NCBI GenBank assembly: GCA_902625885.1 | Contig: CACODE010000007.1 | Span: forward strand, 1 to 64,000 | Reading direction: 5' to 3' | Origin: an uncultured Candidatus Poseidoniales archaeon | Lineage (GTDB): Archaea; Thermoplasmatota; Poseidoniia; Poseidoniales; Poseidoniaceae | Length of the DNA: 64,000 bases | Shown: positions 8,900 through 17,322 of the stretch, one piece after another | Layout of the letters: each line of letters begins with the position of its first letter | How positions within the stretch are numbered: the first letter of the stretch is position 1 | Position numbers and translations under genes: made by a program | Notes under the pieces: generated by a model | Database searches by the model: none | Told to the model about the DNA's origin: nothing | What the model saw: the letters and a program-made list of their open reading frames with translations, nothing else

Positions 8900-10330
8900 A
8901 TGAGAAACATGACGGCGAGCCTCGTCACACCAGGAAGCATCATCGCCAAAGAGGGCGACCATGAACAAGGAGAAGGCACGGTGGCCGCCGGTGGAAACAT
9001 CGTTTCGACCGTTGTTGGCTACGTCCACATTTCAGAAGGAACCATCAGCGTAACGGCATCCAAACCCATCGTCGTACCGGCCGTGGGCGACACCGTGCTT
9101 TGCGAAGTGGTCAAGCTCAACGAAAAAAATGGAGAAGCCATGATCCTTTGTGTTGAAGGCAAGCCGGGTTCGCTCCAACCGCAACACCTCTACGGGCAAT
9201 TCTTTGTCACCGGACTGGTTGACCGTTTCATGCACCAGACCTCCGACGCCATGCGTCGCCGAGACGTTTGCCGTGCGCTCGTCAAGGAAGTGGACCCTGT
9301 CGTTCGTCTTGATTTCCGAGAACGCGACGATTGCGGTGTGCTTCATGCCATTTGCCCGTCTTGCGGAGACGGTTTGGAAGCCGAGCAAGACGGTGATTGG
9401 AACGTCACCTGCAACACGTGCGAATACCGTTCCTATCGAGCGCTGGCCGACAACTTTGGTGCCGGATGGGCTGAACTCGATCAGGGCGCCGGCGCGCTGA
9501 ACAATTCAGGCAAGCGCTGGGGCGCAGCCGCCGAAGCCCGATTTGCAAAGGGGCCTGCCGGACGAGCGACGTTCATCAGCATGGACGTTCGTGAGGACGG
9601 TCGAGAACGCACCTACTTCCGGTTTGAGGGCCAAGGCGGTGGCGGCGGTCGAGGGCGCAAGCAACGGGCCGCACCGGGCACTCGACTCTTCGTTGGTGGT
9701 TTACCGAGGGAGATCGGTACCAAGGAACTCGAGGACTTGTTCAAAGGCCACGGAGACATGACCGACTGCGTGGTCTTGACCGACGACGCCGGTGTGAATC
9801 GCGGCTTTGGGTTTGTCACCTACGCAGAGAAATCCATGGCCGACGCCGCCATCAAAGCGCTTGACGGGCACCGCATCAACGGTCGTCGCATCGGTGTTCG
9901 TGATGCTGACGATGACAAAAAGAAAGGGCGAAAAGAGCGCAAAGAACCCGAGGGACTCAAACTCTACATCGGCAACCTGCCGTTCACCGCAACTCAAGAA
10001 CAACTCAACGCGCTTGTTGCGAGCCATGCTACCGTCAACGAAGTGATCCTCGCAACGGGACCCGGAGGCAAACCCAAAGGATTTGGTTTTGTTTTCATCG
10101 CAGAGAAGGACAAAGGCGAGGCCGTGGTCGCTGCCCTCAACAACAGCGATTTCGAGGGACGCAACATCAAGGTCGACATCGCCAAAGCCAAAGGCGGCAA
10201 AGGCGGCGGTCGGGGTGGCAACGCAGGCGGCAACAACAGCGGGAAGTCCGCACGAGAACTTCAGGCACTCCGCGAAGAAGGCGAGGGTGGCAAGAAGCGC
10301 AAGCGTCGCCAGCGTCAAAAGAAGGATTGA
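8900..10330 (+). CDS. Exosome subunit Csl4 fused to two RRM domains
   Basis: The N-terminal 190 residues have the Csl4 plan: an N-terminal barrel (VTPGSIIAKEGDHEQGEGT), an S1-like region (VVPAVGDTVLCEVVK) and a zinc ribbon (CPSCGDGLE...CNTCEYRS). Csl4 caps the archaeal RNA exosome and binds RNA substrates. Unusually, two RRM domains follow: RNP2 LFVGGL with RNP1 RGFGFVTY, then RNP2 LYIGNL with RNP1 KGFGFVFI. A Gly-rich then Lys/Arg-rich tail ends the protein. Normal archaeal Csl4 is about 180-200 residues, so this is more than twice that. The ORF opens at GTG 8864; the ATG at 8900, preceded by GGAAAAGGA, is the more likely start (another ATG lies at 8909). Confidence 0.85.
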   Translation: MRNMTASLVTPGSIIAKEGDHEQGEGTVAAGGNIVSTVVGYVHISEGTISVTASKPIVVPAVGDTVLCEVVKLNEKNGEAMILCVEGKPGSLQPQHLYGQFFVTGLVDRFMHQTSDAMRRRDVCRALVKEVDPVVRLDFRERDDCGVLHAICPSCGDGLEAEQDGDWNVTCNTCEYRSYRALADNFGAGWAELDQGAGALNNSGKRWGAAAEARFAKGPAGRATFISMDVREDGRERTYFRFEGQGGGGGRGRKQRAAPGTRLFVGGLPREIGTKELEDLFKGHGDMTDCVVLTDDAGVNRGFGFVTYAEKSMADAAIKALDGHRINGRRIGVRDADDDKKKGRKERKEPEGLKLYIGNLPFTATQEQLNALVASHATVNEVILATGPGGKPKGFGFVFIAEKDKGEAVVAALNNSDFEGRNIKVDIAKAKGGKGGGRGGNAGGNNSGKSARELQALREEGEGGKKRKRRQRQKKD

Positions 10331-10355
10331 AGGCCAATACCGATTTCCTGGCATC

Positions 10356-12146
10356 ATGGTTGAATCCTCCGAGCCACGCTGGTTGGTGCTGGACGGATAC
10401 GAAGACGAACCCGCAGCGTTCGGCGTGCCGCCTTACGTCGGGTTCCACATACGCTACGTCTGCGGCGTGCTCGAAGCGGCCTCCATGCCCTACGACTACA
10501 TGACGGCAGACCAGTACAGATTGAAGCTAAGGGAAGATGAAGCGTCGCTGCAGCACTACCTCTCAACCCGCCTTGGTATCGTTTGTGTTGCCGGTGCCGT
10601 CGTGCCGGGGAAGTACCTCCGAGGCACGCCCATATCGCTGAAGGAAACCCAAGCCCTGATTCGCAACCTTCCCACCGAAACACCCGCTGTTTTCGGAGGG
10701 TGGGCCATTCGAGGTTGGAAGAAGCAAGGATGGTCGCCGTTACGACCAAACCTCTTCCTCGCCATACAGGACACGGACGCCACCCTGCACCATTTTTTTG
10801 AAAAAGGCGAATGGCGCAACAGACGGAGAACCGCCGAGCAGTGGACGGCTTGGGCGCAGGCAGGTGCCAGCAGCAAGGCCGTGACAAACCACCCCGATCT
10901 CGGCACCGTGGAACGACCGGGCCCGCTGACCTACGAAGTCGAGGTGTACCAAGGCTGCGTCCGGTACAAACGTGGTTGCAAGTTTTGCATTGAACCAAAG
11001 AAGGGCGTCCCGATTTGGCGAGAACCTGAGGACATCATCAAGGAGGTTCGCATCGCTCACGATGCCGGCGTTCGACACGTGCGGCTGGGCGGCATGACCG
11101 ACACCTACACCTACATGGCTGAAGGCGTTCAAGAGCTGGAGTACCCGGTACCAAACCCAGAACCCATCGCCAGGTTGCTCCACGGCCTCAGGGAGGACGA
11201 GCGCTTGGGCATACTTCACACAGACAACGGCAACCCTTCCATCATCGCTGAACACCTGGAGCCCTCGGAAGCCATCACAAAAACGCTGGTTGACACGTTG
11301 TCTGACGGCGCTGTGCTTTCGTTCGGCCTCGAATCGGCAGACCCAACCGTCCACGAGGCGAACTGGCTCAATTGCGACGCTGAGCAGCTCAAAACCGCGA
11401 TCCGACTCATCAACAAACACGGTCGCAAACGCGGCGAGAGAGGTCTGCCCATGCTCCTGCCGGGGTTGAATTTCATCGCCGGCCTGAGAGGGGAGACGGA
11501 GGCCAGTTACGACCTGAACATGGACCTGCTCCGAGACATCAGGTCCGAAGGACTGCTCCTGCGACGCATCAACATCCGACAGGTGGAGGGCGAGGGTTTT
11601 CAGGACGTGCCCGAGAAAGCCTTCTCGGCGTTCAAAGCCACCTGTCGGGAAGAAATTGACAGGCCGCTGTTGGAGGACCTGTTTCCGCTTGGAGAAATCC
11701 TTCGTGATGTCCACTGGGAATCGCATGACGGCCGAACACGCCTGCCGGTCCATCTCGAGCCCACGCACACCTCACCGACCGTTCACGGCAAACCCGGCAT
11801 CACTTTCGGTAGACAAATTGGCGCCTACCCCATCTTGGTCGGTGTGGAATACAAAATCCCGCTGGAGACCCAGTCGGACATCATCATTACCGGCCACGGC
11901 GCAAGATCCATCACCGGCGTGGAACTGAACATGGACCCCCTCAAAGCAACAGAAAAGCAACTTTCTGCCATTCCGGGCATCGGAGCGAAATCGGCATGGA
12001 ACCTCGTCAGCTCCCGTGCGCGCGCCCTGAGGAAGGCAAAGGGAAGGTCCCCCTTTGGTTCCGTTGACGAATGGTTTGGCGCCGCAGGCGTCCATTTTGA
12101 TGTCTCGCAACATCGGTTCTTCGATGGTTTTATTCATAGCGATTGA
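10356..12146 (+). CDS. Radical SAM protein with C-terminal helix-hairpin-helix (COG1031 type)
   Basis: The protein contains the cluster-binding segment YEVEVYQGCVRYKRGCKFC, an expanded-spacing Cys motif that I associate with the archaeal COG1031 radical SAM proteins. The TIM-barrel stretch follows (HVRLGGMTDTYTY, LSFGLESADPTVHEANW). At the C-terminus an HhH motif (LSAIPGIGAKSAWNLV) suggests nucleic-acid binding. The ORF track starts at 10083 inside the Csl4 gene; the ATG at 10356 gives the conserved MVESSEPRWLVLDGY start, 25 bases after the Csl4-RRM stop. Its substrate is unknown; RNA modification is an inference from the HhH domain and the upstream gene. Confidence 0.82.
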   Translation: MVESSEPRWLVLDGYEDEPAAFGVPPYVGFHIRYVCGVLEAASMPYDYMTADQYRLKLREDEASLQHYLSTRLGIVCVAGAVVPGKYLRGTPISLKETQALIRNLPTETPAVFGGWAIRGWKKQGWSPLRPNLFLAIQDTDATLHHFFEKGEWRNRRRTAEQWTAWAQAGASSKAVTNHPDLGTVERPGPLTYEVEVYQGCVRYKRGCKFCIEPKKGVPIWREPEDIIKEVRIAHDAGVRHVRLGGMTDTYTYMAEGVQELEYPVPNPEPIARLLHGLREDERLGILHTDNGNPSIIAEHLEPSEAITKTLVDTLSDGAVLSFGLESADPTVHEANWLNCDAEQLKTAIRLINKHGRKRGERGLPMLLPGLNFIAGLRGETEASYDLNMDLLRDIRSEGLLLRRINIRQVEGEGFQDVPEKAFSAFKATCREEIDRPLLEDLFPLGEILRDVHWESHDGRTRLPVHLEPTHTSPTVHGKPGITFGRQIGAYPILVGVEYKIPLETQSDIIITGHGARSITGVELNMDPLKATEKQLSAIPGIGAKSAWNLVSSRARALRKAKGRSPFGSVDEWFGAAGVHFDVSQHRFFDGFIHSD

Positions 12147-12225
12147 TTATTTATGCAATTCGGATAATTGCACATTTCCCGAATTCTACCGTGAAGGCCA
12201 TAGGGTCTGGCGACAGCCGGCAACC

Positions 12226-12993
12226 ATGACGGCCGTTGAGTCGCTGAAATTGGCTGCAAAGCGCCTTTCGTTGCACTGCGACGAAGCCATTGCGACGCTC
12301 GAGGCGGCCGGACATGTAGCTCATGCCACCAATCCACTGAACTATGCGTGGGACCACCACGTGCAGTTCATCGAGCAGTGGGGGGGACTGGGGGCGACCA
12401 CCTTGCTTCTCGGCATGAACCCTGGGCCTTGGGGGATGGCCCAAACGGGGGTGCCTTTCGGCGCTACCCAAGTGGCGAAGGATTTTCTGAGAATCAAAGC
12501 AAGGCCACTTGAAACCCCTCCCAACGCTCACCCAAAACGCCCGATTGTGGGGCTTGACTTGGAGCGGCAGGAAGTTTCGGGCACGCGCCTGTGGAACCTC
12601 ATGGAGGAGATTTACGACACGCCGGAGATCGCCTTTGCCAACCTCTTCGTGGTCAACCACTGCCCGCTGCTGCTTCTCGGAGAGCGTGGACAGAACATTA
12701 CCCCTGACAACTTACCGAAGGGCCTCATTGAGCCGGTGTTGGCGGCCTGCGACCAGCACCTTCGGGAAGTGGTGGACATCATGGGCATCACGCGGATTGT
12801 TGGCGTGGGGAAGTACGCCGAGCGGCGCGCCCGATTGGCGCTCAACGCAGGAAAAAGTGGTTCAGGCACGGCAAGCGACGGCCGAGAGGTCGAAATCACC
12901 ACGTGCTGGCACCCCAGCCCAGCCAGTCCCTTAGCGAACCGAAACGACGGCGCCGATTGGCGCGAAAACGTCCGAAACGTGCTCATTGGCTAA
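12226..12993 (+). CDS. SMUG1-type uracil-DNA glycosylase
   Basis: A 255-residue protein with the SMUG1 signature GMNPGPWGMAQTGVPFG (active-site loop) and the C-terminal WHPSPASPLANR loop that inserts into the minor groove. The family removes uracil and oxidised pyrimidines such as 5-hydroxymethyluracil from DNA. The ATG at 12226 is chosen because the ORF upstream overlaps the radical SAM gene and has no conserved sequence. An AT-rich TATTTAT element lies just after the previous stop. SMUG1 is best known from animals and some bacteria, so its presence in an archaeal context is worth noting. Confidence 0.85.
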   Translation: MTAVESLKLAAKRLSLHCDEAIATLEAAGHVAHATNPLNYAWDHHVQFIEQWGGLGATTLLLGMNPGPWGMAQTGVPFGATQVAKDFLRIKARPLETPPNAHPKRPIVGLDLERQEVSGTRLWNLMEEIYDTPEIAFANLFVVNHCPLLLLGERGQNITPDNLPKGLIEPVLAACDQHLREVVDIMGITRIVGVGKYAERRARLALNAGKSGSGTASDGREVEITTCWHPSPASPLANRNDGADWRENVRNVLIG

Positions 12994-13033
12994 CGGGGTG
13001 ATGTTCAAATGCTCACCGCCACACTCGCGTAGC

Positions 13034-14941
13034 ATGGAACCCTTTGAACTTGCATGGGAACGCCAGCCCGACGACCGACAGTGGGAGAAGCCCGAAGGCG
13101 ACGACCCCCGAACTTTGTACCAGATGCTGATGACCAGCGTGGACCGCTTTGGCGACCTGCCCTGCTTTGGCTACATCCCCGCACCGGGTGTGGCACGAAC
13201 CCACCTTTCCTACAACGAATTTGGCGACCTCGCCACCGCTGTAGGCAAGCAACTCGCTGCTGTTGGCGTGAAGGCCGGCGACCGGGTCGCCATGATCCTC
13301 AACAACTCGGTTGAGTGGGCCGCCATTTCCTACGGAACCAACGGTATTGGGGCCGCTTACACCGCCATGTACACCCACCAGCACGGGACGGAATGGGCCT
13401 ACATCCTCAACGACTCCACCCCCGCCCTGCTCGCCGTGGCCGATACGGGTGTGCTGGACAAACTCGTCGCCAACCTGCCCAACGACGCTGCGGCATGGCC
13501 TCGCTGCGGTGTCCTGTTGCTGGGGGACGAACCCGCTAACGAACTGCCTCCCGAAGGCGTCGCCGTTCACGCGTGGGCCGATTTCGTCGGTGCCGGGCGA
13601 AGCGCTGACATGTTTGAAATCGCCGACGACCCGTTTGCGCTCAACACGCTGATTTACACCTCAGGTACGACGGGCAACCCCAAGGGTGTCATGCTCTCGA
13701 ACTGGAACACGCTCTCGAACATCCTGTGCGTGCAGTCCGCCTTCACCATCTACGTGGGCGACAAGAACGCTGCGTTCTTGCCCTGGGCGCACTCCTTCGG
13801 GTCCACCTTCGACCTGCACTGGATGATTCGCTGCGGCGTGCACATCAACCTGATTTCGGACCTGACCAAGATCGCTGACGAGTGCATCGAGATCAAGCCC
13901 GCCGTGTTGTTGGCCGTGCCCCGTGTCTGGAACAAATTCTACGACCGTGTGAACGCTCAGTTCGAGTCCGCCACCGGCCTGAAGAAGGTCTTCATCAAGA
14001 ACGCTCAGAAGTCCGCCGCCAAGCGCATCGCCAAGGCCGGTGTGGAATGCGACGCCGTGCCTCCCAGCGGCTTTTTCGACAAGTTGTGGGACAAGCTCGT
14101 CTGGTCCAAAGTACGCGCCCGATTCGGTGGCAACATCCGCTTCTGCATGTCCGGTGCCGCCGCCCTCTCTCCAGACGTGGCCGCCTTCATCCAAATGGTC
14201 GGCTTCAACTGCTACGAAGGCTACGGCCTGACGGAAACTTCGCCGCTGGTGTCCGCCAACGGCTGGTCCGGCCCCGGCACAAGCAAACTGAACACGGTTG
14301 GTCTGGTGGCCAACGGCGTCAAAGTCACCATTGACACGGACGCCTGGGACGACCCAGAGCGCCCTGATGAAGGCGAAATTGTGGTCACCGGGCCCAACGT
14401 CATGATGGGCTACTGGAACAACGAAGAGGCCACCAAGGAAGTCATCATTGAACCCGGAACCTTCCGCACCGGCGACCTCGGTAAGCTGACCAACGGCTAC
14501 CTCTCCATCACCGGTCGGGTGAAGTCGCAGTTCAAGTTGGAGAACGGCAAGTACGTCGCTCCCTCCGGCCTCGAGGAAACCATCACCCTCAATCCGCTCA
14601 TTGAGCAGTGCGTGCTGGACGGTCGAAACATGCTTCACACCTTCCTCATCGCCCACCCGAACATGGAAGCGCTTCGTGCGGCTCTGAAAGGGGCTGGCAT
14701 CAACGCCGCTGGCGACGATGCTGCCCTATGCGCCAACGCTGAAGTACGCGCTTTCGTGCTTGAGAACCTCAAGAAGAACAACATGGTCGCCCCCGATTGG
14801 AAGGGCTATGAAGTGGCTCGCACACTCATCCTTGACCCCGAGGAGTGGACCACCGACAACGAGATGCTCACGCCCTCGTTCAAGGTCAAGTTGCGCAACC
14901 TGCTCAAGAAGCACGACGACGAGATCAAGGCCATCGCTTGA
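13034..14941 (+). CDS. Long-chain fatty acyl-CoA synthetase (AMP-forming)
   Basis: The adenylate-forming signature YTSGTTGNPKGVMLSNWN is present, with GYGLTETSPLVS (motif A5), the adenylate-binding FRTGDLGKLTNGYLSITGR and the linker KLENGKYVAP. This is the long-chain acyl-CoA synthetase (FAA1/COG1022) branch. It activates fatty acids with ATP and CoA for breakdown or lipid remodelling, which suits a heterotroph degrading lipids and proteins. The ATG at 13034 is preferred over the ORF start at 12986, which overlaps the SMUG1 gene. The protein is 635 residues from that start, a normal length. Chain-length preference is not readable. Confidence 0.9.
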   Translation: MEPFELAWERQPDDRQWEKPEGDDPRTLYQMLMTSVDRFGDLPCFGYIPAPGVARTHLSYNEFGDLATAVGKQLAAVGVKAGDRVAMILNNSVEWAAISYGTNGIGAAYTAMYTHQHGTEWAYILNDSTPALLAVADTGVLDKLVANLPNDAAAWPRCGVLLLGDEPANELPPEGVAVHAWADFVGAGRSADMFEIADDPFALNTLIYTSGTTGNPKGVMLSNWNTLSNILCVQSAFTIYVGDKNAAFLPWAHSFGSTFDLHWMIRCGVHINLISDLTKIADECIEIKPAVLLAVPRVWNKFYDRVNAQFESATGLKKVFIKNAQKSAAKRIAKAGVECDAVPPSGFFDKLWDKLVWSKVRARFGGNIRFCMSGAAALSPDVAAFIQMVGFNCYEGYGLTETSPLVSANGWSGPGTSKLNTVGLVANGVKVTIDTDAWDDPERPDEGEIVVTGPNVMMGYWNNEEATKEVIIEPGTFRTGDLGKLTNGYLSITGRVKSQFKLENGKYVAPSGLEETITLNPLIEQCVLDGRNMLHTFLIAHPNMEALRAALKGAGINAAGDDAALCANAEVRAFVLENLKKNNMVAPDWKGYEVARTLILDPEEWTTDNEMLTPSFKVKLRNLLKKHDDEIKAIA

Positions 14942-14981
14942 GGGCCGTCTCCGTGAAAACCTCAACAAGGTGGTCCCGAGT

Positions 14982-15584
14982 ATGCGACTGACGAAATGGT
15001 TAGCCACCCTGATGGTCGTCATGTTTTCGCTCCCAGGATGCCTTGATACCGAATGCATGGATGCCCCATTGGCCAAAGGCGAGCGCCAATTCAAGTTATT
15101 CTACCATATTGGGAGCGCACAATCCGGTTCCATCGATGCGTCCTATGATACCGTTGATGACACCCAAACATGGAATTGTTGTGCAGTCTCAGGACCCGTT
15201 GATGACGGACGAGGCCCAGTGGACGGAGCTTCAACGATTGTTGGATATTATTTTGCAGTTGAGGCCCCCAGCGAACCTCCGCACTATTTCAATAATGCAT
15301 CAGCGGCTGAAGAGGGGCTCAATGTGACCCTCCATGGCACCAACTATTCCAGTAAGGACCACTCGCGTCCGCCAGTGCCTGAAGTTACAGGGCCTTGCTA
15401 TGACACAACGTACGTGAAGACACACTCCGATTGGTACGAGGTGGATGGCACCGAATATTGGGGCTTGTTCATCCAAGAAACGGTGATTGATTTCGATGAC
15501 GGTGGCGATCCCGCCGTGATGTACGAGGCAAACAAGACGGTCGACGTGTTCGTGGTCATGCTGACGACACACTACAACCCGTAG
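14982..15584 (+). CDS. Lipoprotein of unknown function
   Basis: The ORF track joins this to upstream frame noise; the real start is the ATG at 14982. The N-terminus MRLTKWLATLMVVMFSLPGC is a lipoprotein signal peptide with a lipobox ending in Cys. The mature part is about 180 residues, acidic, Tyr-rich and beta-rich, with several Cys that could pair (CC, GPCY). It would be anchored by its lipidated Cys on the outer face of the cytoplasmic membrane. It is the first of three lipobox ORFs in a row (others at 15596 and 16002). Confidence 0.75.
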   Translation: MRLTKWLATLMVVMFSLPGCLDTECMDAPLAKGERQFKLFYHIGSAQSGSIDASYDTVDDTQTWNCCAVSGPVDDGRGPVDGASTIVGYYFAVEAPSEPPHYFNNASAAEEGLNVTLHGTNYSSKDHSRPPVPEVTGPCYDTTYVKTHSDWYEVDGTEYWGLFIQETVIDFDDGGDPAVMYEANKTVDVFVVMLTTHYNP

Positions 15585-15595
15585 GGAGGAATGAG

Positions 15596-15685
15596 ATGAG
15601 AGGAAATACTGTGATGTGCCTCATGATTGCCTTGTCCTTCCTGCTGCCAGGATGCTTGGGAAACGATGACCATTGCGCTGCGTGA
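15596..15685 (+). pseudogene. Truncated lipoprotein (signal peptide only, 29 aa)
   Basis: Below the size cut of the ORF track. A good ribosome-binding site (GGGAGGAATGAG) precedes an ATG at 15596. The frame encodes a basic start, a hydrophobic core and a lipobox (LLPGC), and stops after DDHCAA. It thus has a complete export signal and almost no mature protein. A +1-frame continuation (ALRELGGIDSVAGQVN...) stays open to 15812, which suggests a frameshifted lipoprotein gene. It could also be a genuine small lipopeptide. Confidence 0.5.
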
Positions 15686-15780
15686 ACTGGGTGGTATTGA
15701 TTCCGTAGCAGGACAGGTCAATGCTTGGCCGGAAAAGAAAGAGGTTATAATTCGCCTTGTGAGTCAAACCAGCAATGAAG

Positions 15781-16002
15781 ATGACCGGCATATGCCCGAA
15801 GTGCAGCAGTAAAAACGTGAAAGAGAACCAACTCGGCGGCATGAACGCCATGTGGGCCGGCCGTATTTACCGCTGCGAAGAGTGCGGCTTTTCTGAAATT
15901 TGGTCCACAAAACAACATCGCAAGCAATTAAATGTTCTCTTGGGCTTAATCATCATGTTGCCCGTTATCATGATCGGCTTCATGATGTGGATGAGGGGTT
16001 GA
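15781..16002 (+). CDS. Small zinc-ribbon membrane protein, duplicate copy 1
   Basis: A 73-residue protein beginning MTGICPKCSSKNVKENQLGG. It has a two-knuckle zinc ribbon (CPKC...CEEC) followed by one hydrophobic span (LLGLIIMLPVIMIGFMMWM). The track start at 15775 adds two residues; the ATG at 15781 aligns with the GTG start of the near-identical copy at 17086. Its stop overlaps the start of the next lipoprotein (TGATG), implying coupled translation. Function is unknown; a membrane-tethered metal-binding domain facing the cytosol is likely. Confidence 0.75.
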   Translation: MTGICPKCSSKNVKENQLGGMNAMWAGRIYRCEECGFSEIWSTKQHRKQLNVLLGLIIMLPVIMIGFMMWMRG

Positions 16003-16481
16003 TGGCCGTGCGTCTCAACATCCTCGTGGTTTTGTTGGCCTTGCTCGTGCCGCTTTCGGGCTGCCTCCAGTCGACACTTGGTTGCGGCGAAGGCTACAGT
16101 GAAATGCATAACGGAGACTACGTTGAATCCTTGACATCAGTTGATGCGAACGGAAAACTGACGGCTGAATTTGAATCGGGCGACAGCCCTGGATTTCTTG
16201 AGGAATCAGAGACATACCAAACCAGCGCAGAAATCTATGTGACACTGTACGTCATGTTTGATGACGGCTCGGAAAGTCAGATCGCCTTCAGGCAAGACGG
16301 GTGGGACAACAACGGCGATGGAGCGGGCGGATCATCATGGAATGCCTTATTGACGTTCAACAGCCCTGACGGTTTTTGCGATGATGGATGCAAGCGCGTT
16401 AGGCTTGGCACAAGCACGGAATACGGACTCCTGTATTACGACGGCACATGCGATGCTTCGCCATGGATTGACATCGATTGA
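16002..16481 (+). CDS. Lipoprotein of unknown function
   Basis: Start ATG at 16002 overlaps the previous stop by one base (TGATG). The leader (MAVRLNILVVLLALLVPLSGC) ends in a lipobox Cys. The mature domain is about 140 residues, acidic and rich in Gly, Ser and Asp, with four or more Cys and a DNNGDGAGG stretch resembling a calcium-binding loop. The gene sits between the two halves of a local duplication and has no counterpart in the second copy at 17307-17323, so it was either inserted into copy 1 or lost from copy 2. Confidence 0.72.
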   Translation: MAVRLNILVVLLALLVPLSGCLQSTLGCGEGYSEMHNGDYVESLTSVDANGKLTAEFESGDSPGFLEESETYQTSAEIYVTLYVMFDDGSESQIAFRQDGWDNNGDGAGGSSWNALLTFNSPDGFCDDGCKRVRLGTSTEYGLLYYDGTCDASPWIDID

Positions 16482-16485
16482 CGTT

Positions 16486-16767
16486 TCAGCGGTTGTTGAG
16501 GTAGTCCTCACCGTACGTGGCCCACTGTTCCATGGTCCAGCCCGGGGGCAGGCCCTCAGCGGGCAAGGGCGGACCGGCTTCGAATCCGCTGTGGGCCGAC
16601 CGACGAACATCGCTGCTGAACGGCGAGTTGCTCTCGTCGGTTGAACGACGCACTACTCTCATCGCGAGGAACAGGACGACCAGCAACACCGGTACGCCCA
16701 CAGCGGATTCTGCTAACGAGCAATGAGTGTTAAGCCCGATTGAGGGTCGACGCTCTGCTCCATTCAT
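16486..16767 (-). pseudogene. Orphan C-terminal fragment of the TSP3-repeat protein gene at 17323-20043
   Basis: The last roughly 75 codons match the end of the 906-residue TSP3 protein almost residue for residue: membrane anchor [19 protein letters not shown], then [23 protein letters not shown] and the identical terminus YGEDYLNNR. The DNA identity over about 230 bases is high, near 90% by eye. Upstream of the anchor the homology stops and the sequence (MNGAERRPSIGLNTHC) is unrelated. There is no signal peptide and no repeat domain, so this is a decayed tail left by a tandem duplication, not a functional gene. Confidence 0.75.
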
Positions 16768-16789
16768 CTGGCACTGGAAAGTGATTCCA

Positions 16790-16990
16790 TCAATAGATGG
16801 TGAGTATAACGCTCAGAACAGAGAGCAAAGCGAGGCCGAGCACGAGCACGATAACAGAGGTGCTGCTGGTCAAGCCAGAGTAGATGTCGGTGAACCCACA
16901 ATTCTTGCACACCTCTCGGCGGGCTCCGATGGTTTTCATCACGGCAATATTTTTCCCCATGCAGCGAGGGCAATGGCCGATTTCTTTCAT
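16790..16990 (-). CDS. Small zinc-ribbon membrane protein, divergent paralogue
   Basis: A 66-residue protein with the same plan as the duplicates at 15781 and 17086: an N-terminal zinc ribbon (CPRC...CKNCGFTDIYSG) and a C-terminal hydrophobic span (VIVLVLGLALLSVLSVIL). Identity to the other two is low outside the Cys positions and the CGF(S/T)(E/D)I block, so it is an older paralogue. It is transcribed leftward and divergent from the copy at 17086; the AT-rich 95-bp gap between them probably holds both promoters. Function is unknown. Confidence 0.65.
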   Translation of the reverse strand: MKEIGHCPRCMGKNIAVMKTIGARREVCKNCGFTDIYSGLTSSTSVIVLVLGLALLSVLSVILTIY

Positions 16991-17085
16991 GGGCCAAACC
17001 CTACCATCTCGAGGATAAACGTTTTGCTAATCAAGTTACTTAAGAGGAATTATAGGATTGGATTTACCATTTAATCACAATTAAG

Positions 17086-17307
17086 GTGACCGGCATATGC
17101 CCAAAGTGCAGCAGTAAAGACGTGAAAGAAAACCAACTCGGCGGCATGAACGCCATGTGGGCCGGCCGTATTTACCGGTGCGAAGATTGTGGCTTTTCGG
17201 AAATTTGGTCCACAAAACAACATCTCAGGCAACTACACGTTCTCTTGGGCTTAATCATCGTGTTACCCATGATCGTGATCGGCTTCATGATGTGGATGAC
17301 GGGTTGA
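17086..17307 (+). CDS. Small zinc-ribbon membrane protein, duplicate copy 2
   Basis: The protein is nearly identical to the one at 15781 (CPKCSSKDVKENQLGGMNAM, then CEDCGFSEIWSTKQH and a single membrane span), with only a handful of substitutions, mainly in the span. It starts at GTG rather than ATG. AT-rich sequence (ATTTACCATTTAATCA) lies about 25 bases upstream. Its stop lies 15 bases from the convergent stop of the large TSP3 gene, where copy 1 has a full lipoprotein gene instead. Confidence 0.75.
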   Translation: MTGICPKCSSKDVKENQLGGMNAMWAGRIYRCEDCGFSEIWSTKQHLRQLHVLLGLIIVLPMIVIGFMMWMTG

Positions 17308-17322
17308 CATTGATTGACGTCT

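Noticed and set aside
13661-14656. 331-residue minus-strand ORF antisense to the acyl-CoA synthetase gene
   Set aside because: Shadow of the conserved synthetase frame; the sense frame carries all adenylate-forming motifs.
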